Positions 1-8,655 of a DNA stretch of 64,000 nt are shown piece after piece. The position numbers and the translations under genes were made by a program. The DNA comes from Haematospirillum sp. H4485 (GTDB taxonomy: Bacteria > Pseudomonadota > Alphaproteobacteria > Rhodospirillales > Rhodospirillaceae). The notes beneath the pieces were generated by a model, which ran no database searches, was not told the DNA's origin, and saw only the letters and a list, made by a program, of their open reading frames with translations. The DNA lies in the NCBI RefSeq assembly GCF_012102745.1, contig NZ_JAAVSY010000011.1, positions 1 to 64,000 of the forward strand, written 5' to 3'. Numbering within the stretch: the stretch's first letter is position 1; each line of letters begins with the position of its first letter.

Positions 1-142
1 CCTTCCGTCTCTTCACTCTGTAAAACAGCACCAGACACCAACAAAACCAGAAAAACCAGTCCCTCAGCGTCGGGACGCACCTTCTAAGCCCCAATCCAAA
101 AATCGTCAACACAATTCCTTAAACAAATAACAAAAAAAATGC

Positions 143-186
143 AGAATGCTCTCTCCGGGGCTGCCTGACGCATTCTTTTGATTTTA
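143..186 (+). terminator. terminator-like hairpin upstream of nagA
   Basis: AGAATGC at 143-149 pairs with GCATTCT at 170-176, enclosing a 20-base interior, and is followed by a T-rich run. It could end a transcript entering from the left or act in the nagA leader. The stem is short and the interior large, so this is tentative. Bases 1-142 hold nothing I can name with confidence. Confidence 0.35.
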
Positions 187-219
187 ATTTTCAAGTAAAT
201 CTACTTTAAGGTGTGTTTC

Positions 220-1404
220 ATGTTCCCTGATCAAACAACATTCCTTGCAGGACCGGCTATTTTTACCGGAATGGAGGTCCTGGTTGGTCATGGTATTCTG
301 ATACAGAATGGAATTGTCTCTGACGTACTGCCATCGGATAAAGCACCAAGGGGCACCTATCGCATTAACCTGCCTGATGACAGCTTCCTTGTTCCGGGCT
401 TTTTTGATGCACAGGTCAATGGTGCCGGGGGCCTGCTTTTCAACGATGCGCCCAACGAAAAGACAGCCCGTCATATGGACCGTATCCTACGGACGTTTGG
501 CGTAACGGGCTTTCTTCCAACCCTGATTACCGATAACCCTGAAAAAATGCGGCAAGCTGCCGACACTATTCTCCATTTGGTGGATGACAAAGAAAGCAGT
601 ATTTCAGGCCTTCATCTTGAGGGGCCTTTTATCAATCCGATAAAACGAGGATGCCACAACGACGACTTTGTTCGTTGTCCAGAGGAAGAAGACATCCGTT
701 TTCTCGAAAGACTGGGCCTTGCTTTACAAGAAAAAGGCACTCGTCTCTTGCTGACGGCTGCACCGGAGACAATGCCAGAGGTTTTTGCCCGGCATCTTGT
801 CAGGTCAGGTGTTGTTCTGTCCATGGGGCATAGCGAGGCGACCTATGAACAAGCCTTGACCGCCTTACGGCATGGCTTTTCGGGTTTCACACACCTGGGC
901 AATGCGATGAGCCCTGTCCGGGGGCAAGATCCCGGCCTTCTGGGGGCAGCTCTTTTATCAGCACCAGGGACTTGGGGTGGATTGATAGCTGATGGTATTC
1001 ACGTCCATCCGGCTTTGGTTCGTCTTTTTTTGCGGGAGGCGCAAAACAAGGGGTGCAAGCCTTTCCTTGTCAGTGATTCTATGCCCCTGTTGGGAACCGG
1101 GGACAGTGTATTTTCACTGTATGGAACACCCGTGTTCAGACGGAACGGGCGGCTGGAAACAGAAAATGGAACGCTTGCCGGCGCTGATATCTCTATTCTC
1201 CATGGACTTAAATGGGTTCTGTCGATGACAGACATAAAGCGGGAAGAAGCATGGCGTATGGCATCCCTTTATCCATGTCAGTTTCTGGGACTGGACCAGA
1301 GCATGGGACATATAAGAAAGGGAATGCGCGCCAACCTTACCCTGCTAAGTCAGGATATGGATATATTGGCAACGTGGGTGAACGGTGTCAGCACCTCTCT
1401 ATAA
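220..1404 (+). CDS. nagA: N-acetylglucosamine-6-phosphate deacetylase
   Basis: Removes the acetyl group from N-acetylglucosamine-6-phosphate in the cytoplasm, a step in amino-sugar catabolism and cell-wall recycling. The 394-residue product shows the amidohydrolase pattern of the family: HLEGPF near residue 132, GHSEAT near 203, HLGNAM near 225, DGIHVHP near 258, and SDSMPLLG near 285 carrying the expected catalytic Asp. Length is normal for NagA. An in-frame GTG at 211 exists, but ATG 220 has AAGG about 8 bases upstream and is preferred. No nagB or PTS gene adjoins it. The arsC-like gene follows after 14 bases and is probably co-transcribed. Confidence 0.93.
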   Translation: MFPDQTTFLAGPAIFTGMEVLVGHGILIQNGIVSDVLPSDKAPRGTYRINLPDDSFLVPGFFDAQVNGAGGLLFNDAPNEKTARHMDRILRTFGVTGFLPTLITDNPEKMRQAADTILHLVDDKESSISGLHLEGPFINPIKRGCHNDDFVRCPEEEDIRFLERLGLALQEKGTRLLLTAAPETMPEVFARHLVRSGVVLSMGHSEATYEQALTALRHGFSGFTHLGNAMSPVRGQDPGLLGAALLSAPGTWGGLIADGIHVHPALVRLFLREAQNKGCKPFLVSDSMPLLGTGDSVFSLYGTPVFRRNGRLETENGTLAGADISILHGLKWVLSMTDIKREEAWRMASLYPCQFLGLDQSMGHIRKGMRANLTLLSQDMDILATWVNGVSTSL

Positions 1405-1418
1405 CTAAAGGAAACTTT

Positions 1419-1766
1419 ATGACCTTTACCATTTGGCATAATCCACACTGCTCAAAATCACGCCAGGCGCTTTCCCTTTTGCAAAGCAAAGGGGTAGAGC
1501 CTGATGTGGTTTTGTACCTGAAAACACCCCCAACGCCGGATGTCCTGAAATCTGTCCTCTCAAAACTTGGTATGAGACCCATCGAGCTGGTGCGACAGAA
1601 GGAAGCACGTGAGGAGGGAATGTCTCCGGAAACATTGTCAGACAATGATCTCATTGCCTTTATGTGCGCTCACCCCAAGGTGATTGAACGACCTGTCGTC
1701 ACACATGAGGAAAAAGCCTGTCTCGCCCGTCCGCCAGAGAATGTTCTGGAACTTCTGCCCGCATGA
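1419..1766 (+). CDS. ArsC/YfgD-family thiol reductase
   Basis: A 115-residue thioredoxin-fold protein of the ArsC family. The N-terminal segment HNPHCSKSRQ places the single active-site Cys at residue 11, as in YfgD-type arsenate-reductase-like proteins. The segment RPVV near residue 90 matches the conserved arginine region of the family. Start ATG 1419 follows AAAGGA at good distance; an upstream in-frame start would run back into nagA and is rejected. No arsR, arsB or acr3 gene is nearby, so a dedicated arsenic role is not supported by context, and the true substrate may differ. A strong terminator follows the stop directly. Confidence 0.85.
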   Translation: MTFTIWHNPHCSKSRQALSLLQSKGVEPDVVLYLKTPPTPDVLKSVLSKLGMRPIELVRQKEAREEGMSPETLSDNDLIAFMCAHPKVIERPVVTHEEKACLARPPENVLELLPA

Positions 1767-1797
1767 AAAAAGGAGGGATTATCCCTCCTTTTTCGTC
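1767..1797. terminator. bidirectional intrinsic terminator between arsC-like gene and rho
   Basis: AAAAAGGAGGG and CCCTCCTTTTT form an 11-base stem with a short ATTAT loop. The A run on one side and the T run on the other let it serve both convergent genes. It begins right after the arsC-like stop codon and lies about 20 bases beyond the rho stop. Confidence 0.88.
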
Positions 1798-1817
1798 TTC
1801 AAGACCCCAAATAACAA

Positions 1818-3074
1818 TCAGTTGTTCATGGCTTCAAAGAAGTCATTGTTATCTTTCGTTTCCTTCAACTTCCCAAGAAGGAAGTCCATACCATCCTGCG
1901 TACCCAGCGGGTTGAGAATGCGGCGCAGAACCCACATTTTCTGTAAAGTCTGGCGATCAACCAAAAGCTCTTCCTTGCGGGTACCGGAACGATTGATGTC
2001 AATTGCCGGGAATGTCCGCCTGTCAGCAAGTTTACGGTCCAGAATCAGTTCGGAGTTACCGGTTCCCTTGAACTCTTCGAAGATCACTTCATCCATACGG
2101 GAACCCGTATCGATCAGGGCCGTTGCAATAATGGTCAGGGACCCGCCTTCTTCGATATTGCGTGCTGCACCGAAAAAGCGCTTGGGCCTTTGCAGGGCAT
2201 TGGCGTCAACGCCACCGGTCAGAACTTTTCCTGAAGATGGAACAACCGTGTTGTAGGCCCGGGCAAGACGGGTAATGGAATCAAGGAGAATAATCACATC
2301 CCGTTTGTGCTCAACCAGCCGCTTGGCCTTCTCGATCACCATTTCCGCAACCTGAACATGGCGGTTGGCCGGTTCATCGAACGTTGAGGAAATCACCTCC
2401 CCCCGGACACTGCGGGCCATGTCGGTCACTTCTTCCGGGCGTTCGTCGATCAGAAGAACAATCAGATAGGCATCGGGATGATTGGCGGCAATTGAGGTCG
2501 CAATGTTCTGCAACATCACCGTTTTACCGGTTCGCGGTGGTGCGACAATCAGGCCACGTTGCCCGAAACCAAGCGGCGATACCATTTCAATAACACGGGG
2601 CATCATGTTCCGGTTGGTCGGATCATGCGTTTCCAGCTTGATCTTCCGCGAGGGATACAGAGGCGTCAGGTTATCAAAGTTAATGCGGTGCCGGACCGAT
2701 TCCGGATCCTCGAAATTGATCGTGTCGATACGCAACAAGGCAAAGTACCGCTCCCCGTTATTGGGGGCACGGATCTGGCCTTCAACCGTGTCACCCGTCC
2801 TCAGGCCGAAATGACGAACCTGGGTCGGGCTGACATAGATATCATCCGGACCTGGAAGATAGTTGGCTTCGGGAGAGCGCAGAAAGCCGAAACCATCCTG
2901 CAAAACCTCCAGAACACCGGTTCCATAAATTGCCGTACCACGTCCGGCAAGCGACTTCAGAATCCCGAACAGGATATCCTGTTTCCGCAGACTGCTGGCA
3001 TTCTCAACATCAAGTTCTTCGGCCAATTTCAGAAGATCGGCCGGTGTTTTCTTTTTCAGGTCCTTCAGATGCAT
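1818..3074 (-). CDS. rho: transcription termination factor Rho
   Basis: Hexameric RNA-dependent ATPase that ends transcription at Rho-dependent sites. At 418 residues it has the usual layout: N-terminal helical and cold-shock-like RNA-binding domain (residues 1-125, including DGFGFLRSP), Walker A APPRTGKT near 178, [10 protein letters not shown] near 210, [13 protein letters not shown] near 263 and the secondary RNA-binding loop KGTGN near 326. It is last in the minus-strand run hemE-hemH-hemJ-rho, but a 293-base gap separates it from hemJ, so it probably also has its own promoter and leader. Start ATG 3074 gives the normal N-terminus; no strong Shine-Dalgarno sequence is visible. Confidence 0.97.
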   Translation of the reverse strand: MHLKDLKKKTPADLLKLAEELDVENASSLRKQDILFGILKSLAGRGTAIYGTGVLEVLQDGFGFLRSPEANYLPGPDDIYVSPTQVRHFGLRTGDTVEGQIRAPNNGERYFALLRIDTINFEDPESVRHRINFDNLTPLYPSRKIKLETHDPTNRNMMPRVIEMVSPLGFGQRGLIVAPPRTGKTVMLQNIATSIAANHPDAYLIVLLIDERPEEVTDMARSVRGEVISSTFDEPANRHVQVAEMVIEKAKRLVEHKRDVIILLDSITRLARAYNTVVPSSGKVLTGGVDANALQRPKRFFGAARNIEEGGSLTIIATALIDTGSRMDEVIFEEFKGTGNSELILDRKLADRRTFPAIDINRSGTRKEELLVDRQTLQKMWVLRRILNPLGTQDGMDFLLGKLKETKDNNDFFEAMNN

Positions 3075-3367
3075 ACAGGTCTACCAGTCAGTATGCCCCG
3101 GTTCCGGTCTTCGCCTGTTCTGAACGATCAGGAGGCACGGTCGGAGACGATGGAGAAGCCGCCTGGACCTTTTCTGCACTGGATACAAAACCCCGTTCCG
3201 AACGGCATGAACCAATCTTGGGGAACAAGGACAGAAACGTGTCTGGAAAAGGTAGCGGATAAGGGAGGGAAGAAGCACGGACCAAATACATGACCGTAAC
3301 TTCCATACCGGTACCGTTAAAATGAACCGTGTCCCGTGTCAACGTTTTCCGTATACGGCGCAATGTT
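3075..3367. other. gap between hemJ and rho, likely rho leader
   Basis: No open frame here has coding character or a convincing ribosome site. Because rho is often controlled through a long leader in other bacteria, this stretch may be the rho 5' leader. I see no specific hairpin strong enough to annotate. Confidence 0.3.
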
Positions 3368-3820
3368 TCAGAACGGTTTGATAATAACCAGAATAATAAT
3401 TCCCAGCAGAAGAAGTGTGGGGATCTCGTTGGCAATGCGGTAAAAACGATGGGAACGCGTATTCTGCCCGGCTTCGAAATCCCTGCGCCAACGGGCATAA
3501 AAAGCGTGGCAAACCGCCATGCCAAGGGCCAGGACAATCTTCGCATGCAACCACCCCTGCCCTTTCAGCCAGTCTGGAGCCAAAAGAAGGCCGGTTGAGA
3601 ATACAATCACCATTGAAGGATTCATGATTGCCCGCAACAAACGGCGTTCCATGACCTTGAAGGTTTCAGAAAGCGCTGAATTCCCTTCCCCTTCTGCGGC
3701 GTGATACACATAAAGCCGCGGCAGATAGAACAGGCCGGCCATCCAGGTGATAACCGCGGTCACATGCAGGGCCTTGATCCACAGGTATGGGTCAGACCCC
3801 ACAGGCATCGATGCAAACAT
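3368..3820 (-). CDS. hemJ: protoporphyrinogen IX oxidase, HemJ type
   Basis: Small polytopic membrane protein (150 residues) that oxidises protoporphyrinogen IX to protoporphyrin IX, the step before ferrochelatase. The N-terminus has DPYLWIKALHVTAVITWMAG, the conserved His-containing first membrane helix of HemJ. Further hydrophobic segments run to the C-terminus, which ends in LLLLGIIILVIIKPF. ATG 3820 follows AAAGGA with 8 bases between and is chosen over far-upstream in-frame starts that lie inside hemH. It overlaps the end of hemH by 29 bases, consistent with translational coupling in the hemE-hemH-hemJ haem operon. Confidence 0.88.
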   Translation of the reverse strand: MFASMPVGSDPYLWIKALHVTAVITWMAGLFYLPRLYVYHAAEGEGNSALSETFKVMERRLLRAIMNPSMVIVFSTGLLLAPDWLKGQGWLHAKIVLALGMAVCHAFYARWRRDFEAGQNTRSHRFYRIANEIPTLLLLGIIILVIIKPF

Positions 3821-4886
3821 CCGCTTTATCCTTTGTCGTACGATCCGGTGCATGAGGGCACCGTGTTTTATCATCGCGGCACAGTTTCCGGTCATGGCAG
3901 GAACGAAGCTGACCGGGGACCAAGAGCGTTTTCCGGACCTGGTCAGCCAATCCCCTGATAAAATGCGGGTCACACTGGACCGTCATAATCCTGTTATAGG
4001 ATGGCACGCCGCTTTCACGGGCAAGGGCCCCATATTCGATGTCCAGCTCCACCAAGGTCTCGGAATGTTCGGACACAAAAGCAACCGGCACCATCACAAC
4101 CGCAACCCCGTCTTTTCCGGCCCGGATAATTTCATCATCCGTTGACGGGCCAATCCATTCCAGGGGACCAACACGGCTTTGATAGCAGACCGTCCAGTCC
4201 AGGTTTGTGGTATCCACCCCCAGAAACCCCAAACGACGGACCAAGGCATCACAGGTCTGCTCCACTTGATCCTGATAGGGATCTCCGGCTGCGATCACTT
4301 TTTTTGGCAAGCCGTGGGCCGAAAAAAGGACGCGTACCTTCGTAGGAAGGTTCGAAAGGGCATCTCGAATTTTCAGGGCCAGGGCATCGATCAAGCCAGG
4401 TTCATCGGGGTAACAACACAATGTGGACGTGGGCACATCAAGCTTCTGCTTCAAGGCTTCTTCGGCCCAGAGCTTGAGTGAGGATCCTGATGTTGTTGAT
4501 GAATACTGCGGATAAAGGGGAAGAAGAACAATCCGGTCTGGGGAAAACTCTTTGACAGACTGGACCGTTTCCACCGTCATCGGATGCCAGTAGCGCATGG
4601 CAACAAAGACTTTTACCGTCTCGGCAACGCCAGACAGCTCCTTTTCCAAGCTTGTTGCCTGAGCTTTTGTTTGCTCAAGCAGTGGCGATTTTCCCCCCAG
4701 ATGCTCGTAAATTTCACGGGCAACCGGCGCCCTCCGCGAGGAAATAAGCTTTGCCAGAAGCCAACGTACAGGCTTTGGTGCACCAATAATCGCCGGATCA
4801 TTGAAAAGATTGAACAGAAAAGGTTTTACTGCTTCCGGGCGATCCGGTCCCCCCAGATTGAAGACGACAACAGCCAACCTTTTCAC
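3792..4886 (-). CDS. hemH: ferrochelatase
   Basis: Inserts Fe2+ into protoporphyrin IX, the last step of haem synthesis. The 364-residue protein starts with AVVVFNLGGPDRPEAVKPFL, as ferrochelatases do. It carries AMRYWHP near residue 99, FSAHGLP with the metal-site His near 190, and CYQSRVGPLEWIGPSTDD near 234. The EHSETLVELDIEY segment near 276 supplies the conserved Glu residues. The C-terminal ~35 residues are Cys-rich and poorly conserved. The start overlaps the hemE stop by 4 bases (ATGA type) and the end overlaps hemJ, so these three genes form one operon. Confidence 0.96.
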   Translation of the reverse strand: MKRLAVVVFNLGGPDRPEAVKPFLFNLFNDPAIIGAPKPVRWLLAKLISSRRAPVAREIYEHLGGKSPLLEQTKAQATSLEKELSGVAETVKVFVAMRYWHPMTVETVQSVKEFSPDRIVLLPLYPQYSSTTSGSSLKLWAEEALKQKLDVPTSTLCCYPDEPGLIDALALKIRDALSNLPTKVRVLFSAHGLPKKVIAAGDPYQDQVEQTCDALVRRLGFLGVDTTNLDWTVCYQSRVGPLEWIGPSTDDEIIRAGKDGVAVVMVPVAFVSEHSETLVELDIEYGALARESGVPSYNRIMTVQCDPHFIRGLADQVRKTLLVPGQLRSCHDRKLCRDDKTRCPHAPDRTTKDKADVCIDACGV

Positions 4887-5935
4887 GCTACTCTCCCGGG
4901 GGTAAAAGAACGGACACGCTCGACAAGACGACTTACGTTTTCCGGTGGTGTTGCAGGCAAAATGCCGTGCCCCAGATTGAAGACAAAGGGACCATGCCCA
5001 AGGGAATGGAGAATGGCATCAACGGCTTGGTCAAGGTACTCTCCCCCTGCCAAAAGAGCAACCGGATCCAGGTTTCCTTGTACCGTCATGTGTGGCTGTA
5101 GTGTCCGGGCAGCCCATTCCAAGGGGACTGTGGTATCCAGACTGACCGCATGACAACCACTCTCGCGGACAAACCGCTCGTATAGAAGACCAGCCCCGCG
5201 CGGAAATCCTATAATCGGGATATCGGGATGACGATCCTTTATCGCACTGACAATGCGTTGCACAGGTTCCAAAGCCCATCGGTAAAATTCTTTTTCGGGC
5301 AGTACCCCCGCCCAACTGTCAAAAATTTGCAGCGCTTCAGCACCAGCTTCTATCTGCCCACACAGGTAGTCAACGGACGCATCTTCCAGAAGGGCAATCA
5401 ATCGCGCGAAGTCTTTTGGCCTTGAATACGCCCAAGTTTTTGTTCTGGAAAAATCCTTTGAGGATTTTCCCTCTATCATGTACGTCGCAACAGTCCACGG
5501 TGCTCCACAAAAACCGATGAGGGTTGTGTGTTGTGGAAGTCGTGAAGCAAGACTGGATACCGTCCTGAACACCGGATCAAGGTGAGAACGAACTCTGTCG
5601 GAATTCAGGGCATCAAGGGACTGTGGTCCTTCCAGGGGTGGTAAGCATGGTCCCTCCCCTTCGCGGAAGGATACATTCTGCCCAAGTGCATCGGGAATAA
5701 CCAGGATATCTGAAAACAGGATGGCTGCATCCATCCGGTAGCGGCTTATGGGTTGGAGTGTGACCTCTGTTGCCAGCTCTGGCGTATAACACAGGGACAG
5801 GAAGTCGCCTGCCTTTGTCCGTGTTTCCCTGTATTCCGGCAGGTAGCGTCCAGCCTGGCGCATCAGCCACAGGGGAATTTCTGCTGTTTTCTGTCCTGCA
5901 AGGGCTTTTAGCAAAGGTTTTGTAACAGGTGGCAC
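4883..5935 (-). CDS. hemE: uroporphyrinogen decarboxylase
   Basis: Decarboxylates uroporphyrinogen III to coproporphyrinogen III. The N-terminal signature PLWLMRQAGRYLPEYR and the GFCGAPWTVATYMIEG segment are diagnostic. I place the start at GTG 5935, which has AAGGA six bases upstream and gives 350 residues, the usual length. The open frame continues to 6052, but those extra residues do not look like HemE and would run into the origin region with its DnaA box. hemE next to oriC is the classic alphaproteobacterial arrangement. It heads the hemE-hemH-hemJ operon. Confidence 0.96.
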   Translation of the reverse strand: MPPVTKPLLKALAGQKTAEIPLWLMRQAGRYLPEYRETRTKAGDFLSLCYTPELATEVTLQPISRYRMDAAILFSDILVIPDALGQNVSFREGEGPCLPPLEGPQSLDALNSDRVRSHLDPVFRTVSSLASRLPQHTTLIGFCGAPWTVATYMIEGKSSKDFSRTKTWAYSRPKDFARLIALLEDASVDYLCGQIEAGAEALQIFDSWAGVLPEKEFYRWALEPVQRIVSAIKDRHPDIPIIGFPRGAGLLYERFVRESGCHAVSLDTTVPLEWAARTLQPHMTVQGNLDPVALLAGGEYLDQAVDAILHSLGHGPFVFNLGHGILPATPPENVSRLVERVRSFTPGRVA

Positions 5936-6362
5936 GGTCAATCCTTTTCCTTGTTTTCCATCTGAATATAAAAGTTTCTTGTTAAAGGAAATGTAGTGAC
6001 TTGTTGATCCCTGTGAATAAAGGGGATTACCGTTGTTCACGATCCTGTCCACATTATCACGGTGGATAATTATGTGGGCACTGATCCACGTGAAAAAACA
6101 GGGGAAAATGTGACGCTATGCCCCTGTGTAACAAGAGTCGCTCTTTTTGTCACAGGCTGTTGATGATGTGGGTTTCATCCGTTGTGGCAACTTGTACACG
6201 GTCTTCACATTCACTATCGGATTCTTATGAACAAGGGGATTGTCCCGTGACTGAAAGCAGGGAAAACAGGTATGAAAAATAACCTGTTTTTAGAATCTGG
6301 GTCTTATCCCCTGTTATCAACGGCGTTTGGGTTATCTTGTGGACAGAAGGGACAATGTGGTG
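5936..6362. other. oriC: putative chromosomal origin of replication (oriC)
   Basis: A 427-base gene-free gap between hemE and ppsR, the position of oriC in Caulobacter and relatives. It holds a perfect DnaA box (TGTGAATAA, 6012-6020, reverse) and GGTGGATAA at 6061-6069 (8 of 9). Weaker 7-of-9 boxes occur near 6032, 6045, 6082, 6201 and 6338. Three GANTC sites (6135, 6220, 6293), the target of the CcrM methyltransferase, lie within 165 bases. AT-rich tracts sit near 5962-5996 and 6271-6292 and could be unwinding regions. An inverted repeat ACAGGGG/CCCCTGT spans 6098-6127. I found no full CtrA site (TTAA-N7-TTAA). Confidence 0.8.
6263..6292 (+). terminator. hairpin with T tract inside the origin region
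   Basis: AAAACAGGT at 6263-6271 and ACCTGTTTT at 6282-6290 are perfect 9-base arms around a 10-base AT-rich loop, with a short T tail on the plus strand. It may be a terminator that keeps transcription out of ppsR, or an origin structure. No plus-strand gene lies upstream for it to serve. Confidence 0.4.
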
Positions 6363-7190
6363 ATGGCGGATACACGGGTCCTGTCAATTCATCTGGTATC
6401 TGACTCCAGCGGAGAAACCATTTCCGGTATTGCCCGTGCCTGTCTGGCCCAGTTTGAACACCTTGCCTTGCGCCAGCACGATTGGTTCCTGATTCGTACA
6501 TCAGGGCAGACCCGCCGGTTGATACAAGGAATCAGGGATGATCCCGGACCTGTTTTGTATACAGTTGTTGATCCTGATATCCGTGCATCCCTGGAGCAGG
6601 AATTCATGGACCTGGATGTCCCGTGCATCCCGGTCCTGGACCCGGTTCTGAATGCCCTGTCCGCATATCTGGGAAGTCCGGTCTACGGCAAACCTGGACG
6701 GCAGCATGTCGTTGATGCCCATTATCTGCGCCGTATGGATGCGATCCAGTTCACGATTGACCATGATGACGGTCAGTTACTGGATGGTCTTTCCGAGGCG
6801 GATGTCATTGTGTTCGGGGTTTCAAGAACATCCAAGACACCGATGTGTATGTATCTTGCCAACCGTGGCCTGAAAGCGGCCAATATTCCTGTTGTTCCCG
6901 GTGTTATCCTGCCATCCGACTTATTTTCAATCCCCGGGCCGCTGATTGTGGGGTTGACCCGGGATCCCTCTGTTCTTGCCGATATCCGGCGTCATCGGCT
7001 CAAAATGATGGGGGGAGATATCGGTTCTGTGGATTATGCCGACGAAGATCGGGTTCGGGACGAAATGAACCAAGCCAGAAGGCTTTTTACCCGGCACGCC
7101 ATTCCGGTTATTGATATGACCCGTAAATCGATTGAAGAAGCAGCTGTTACGGTTATGCAGCTTTATGCACAGAAACGGGGCAGTGTATAA
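6363..7190 (+). CDS. ppsR: pyruvate,phosphate dikinase / PEP synthase regulatory protein (DUF299)
   Basis: Bifunctional ADP-dependent kinase and Pi-dependent pyrophosphorylase that switches PEP synthase or pyruvate phosphate dikinase off and on. The product (275 residues from ATG 6363) begins LSIHLVSDSSGETI, typical of the family, and contains the P-loop-like GVSRTSKTPMCMYLANRG near residue 150. It corresponds to the RP001-type gene that flanks alphaproteobacterial origins opposite hemE. GTG codons at 6357 and 6360 are alternative starts, since AGAAGGGA lies at 6345-6352. It heads a plus-strand run with maf, aroE, coaE and dnaQ. Confidence 0.93.
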   Translation: MADTRVLSIHLVSDSSGETISGIARACLAQFEHLALRQHDWFLIRTSGQTRRLIQGIRDDPGPVLYTVVDPDIRASLEQEFMDLDVPCIPVLDPVLNALSAYLGSPVYGKPGRQHVVDAHYLRRMDAIQFTIDHDDGQLLDGLSEADVIVFGVSRTSKTPMCMYLANRGLKAANIPVVPGVILPSDLFSIPGPLIVGLTRDPSVLADIRRHRLKMMGGDIGSVDYADEDRVRDEMNQARRLFTRHAIPVIDMTRKSIEEAAVTVMQLYAQKRGSV

Positions 7191-7198
7191 CAGGAGCT

Positions 7199-7810
7199 AT
7201 GGAAACAGTGTCCCAACCCGGTCTTGTTCTTGCCTCTGGCAGTGTGACCCGTCGTCGTATCCTGAGTGATGCCGGTGTACCGTTCCATGTTGATATTCCA
7301 CATGTTGGTGAAGGCGCCTTGAAACAGTCCTGCCGTGATAACGGCTTGACGGTGGAGCAGACTGCGCTGGAACTTGCTTGTGCCAAGGCGCTTCAGGTGT
7401 CAGAGCGTTATCCGGAAACCCTTGTCTTGGGGGCAGACCAAATTCTGGAGTGTGACGGGATATGGTTTGACAAACCCGGTGATTATGGACAGGCAAAAAA
7501 GCAGTTGATGATACTTTCCGGAAAAACGCATCGTTTGGTATCTGGCGTAGCCCTATGCATGAATGATCATGTTATGTGGAAAAAAACAGATAATGCTTTT
7601 ATGACAATGCGTTCACTCTGTGAAAAACACATTGAAAAGTACCTTTATAAAGCTGGGGATAAAATCTTGGCATCCGTTGGATCTTATCAGGTGGAAGCTT
7701 TGGGTGTTCATCTTTTTGAACAGATGGAGGGGAGCTGGTTCACGATCCTTGGTCTCCCGCTTTTGCCGGTTCTGGATGTTTTGCGTCAGCATGGGATTGT
7801 GGATCCATGA
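7199..7810 (+). CDS. maf: Maf-family nucleotide pyrophosphatase
   Basis: House-cleaning pyrophosphatase that hydrolyses modified or canonical NTPs. The 203-residue protein opens with LVLASGSVTRRRIL, has the catalytic-Asp segment LGADQILEC near residue 80, and GKTHRLVSGVAL near 104, all Maf motifs. Which subfamily (dTTP/UTP or 7-methyl-GTP) it belongs to cannot be settled by eye. It follows ppsR by 8 bases with GGAG as ribosome site and overlaps aroE by 4 bases, so it is co-transcribed with both. Confidence 0.93.
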   Translation: METVSQPGLVLASGSVTRRRILSDAGVPFHVDIPHVGEGALKQSCRDNGLTVEQTALELACAKALQVSERYPETLVLGADQILECDGIWFDKPGDYGQAKKQLMILSGKTHRLVSGVALCMNDHVMWKKTDNAFMTMRSLCEKHIEKYLYKAGDKILASVGSYQVEALGVHLFEQMEGSWFTILGLPLLPVLDVLRQHGIVDP

Positions 7811-8655
7811 TAATAAGTGGACATGCAAAATTGGCGGGTATTCTGGGATGGCCGGTATCTCACTCAGCTAGTCCTTGTTTGCATGGGTTCTGGCTTGATG
7901 CCTATGGTGTTGATGGTGCCTTTGTTCCCTTGCCCGTTCACCCGGATGATCTTGAGTTGGTTGTGCGGGCCTTGCCGCGTATGGGGTTTTGTGGTGTCAA
8001 CGTGACAATCCCGCACAAGGAGGTGGTATTGAACCTGTGTGACAGTCTTTCAGAAACAGCTCGTGCGGCAGGATCGGTCAATACCCTGACGTTTTCCACA
8101 GATGGATCAATATACGGCGATACGACGGATGGGGATGGCTTTATGCGCAATGTGCAGGACCAGGCTGGTCCTGTTGATTCTAAAGGTCCGGTATTGGTTC
8201 TTGGTGCGGGTGGTGCAGCCCGGTCAATCGTGCTCGCTCTGATCAGGGCCGGGTTTCAGGATGTTTTGATTGCCAACAGAACACCTGAAAAAGCAGAAGC
8301 CATTGCGCGTGACCTAGGGGCGGGAATTACAGTTGTTGAATGGGATAACCACAAGCGATTTTTTCCGTCACTTTCCCTTCTGGTCAATACAACAAGTCTG
8401 GGAATGACAGGTTGTCCGCCGTTATCGCTGTCCCTGGATACCCTGTCGAAACAGGCTGTTGTATGTGATATTGTGTATAAACCGCTGGAGACGACATTTC
8501 TCGCCACGGCACGCAGACGTGGCAACAGGGTGGTTGATGGCCTTGGAATGCTCTTGCACCAAGCATGCCCGGGGTTCCGGTCTTGGTTTGGTGTGATGCC
8601 AACTGTGGATAATGTGTTGCGTGATCACGTTATCAAGAGCCTGAATTTAGTATGA
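7807..8655 (+). CDS. aroE: shikimate dehydrogenase
   Basis: NADP-dependent reduction of 3-dehydroshikimate to shikimate in aromatic amino-acid synthesis. The 282-residue protein shows GWPVSHSASPCLHGFW (substrate loop), NVTIPHKE with the catalytic Lys near residue 68, DTTDGDGF near 103, the Rossmann motif VLGAGGAARS near 131, and NTTSLGM near 196. The start overlaps maf and the end overlaps coaE by 4 bases each, so translation is probably coupled. Confidence 0.96.
   Translation: MIISGHAKLAGILGWPVSHSASPCLHGFWLDAYGVDGAFVPLPVHPDDLELVVRALPRMGFCGVNVTIPHKEVVLNLCDSLSETARAAGSVNTLTFSTDGSIYGDTTDGDGFMRNVQDQAGPVDSKGPVLVLGAGGAARSIVLALIRAGFQDVLIANRTPEKAEAIARDLGAGITVVEWDNHKRFFPSLSLLVNTTSLGMTGCPPLSLSLDTLSKQAVVCDIVYKPLETTFLATARRRGNRVVDGLGMLLHQACPGFRSWFGVMPTVDNVLRDHVIKSLNLV

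Noticed and set aside
1-80. Possible N-terminus of a minus-strand gene starting at GTG 80 with a hydrophobic signal-like stretch
   Set aside because: Only 26 codons are visible, the ribosome site is poor, and no family features can be judged.
5936-6052. N-terminal extension of HemE into the origin region
   Set aside because: The extra residues are not HemE-like, GTG 5935 has a well-placed AAGGA, and the extension overlaps a perfect DnaA box.
6082-6100. Half parS-like sequence (CCACGTGAAA) in the origin region
   Set aside because: Only one arm fits; the left arm lacks the TTTC, so it is not a parS site.
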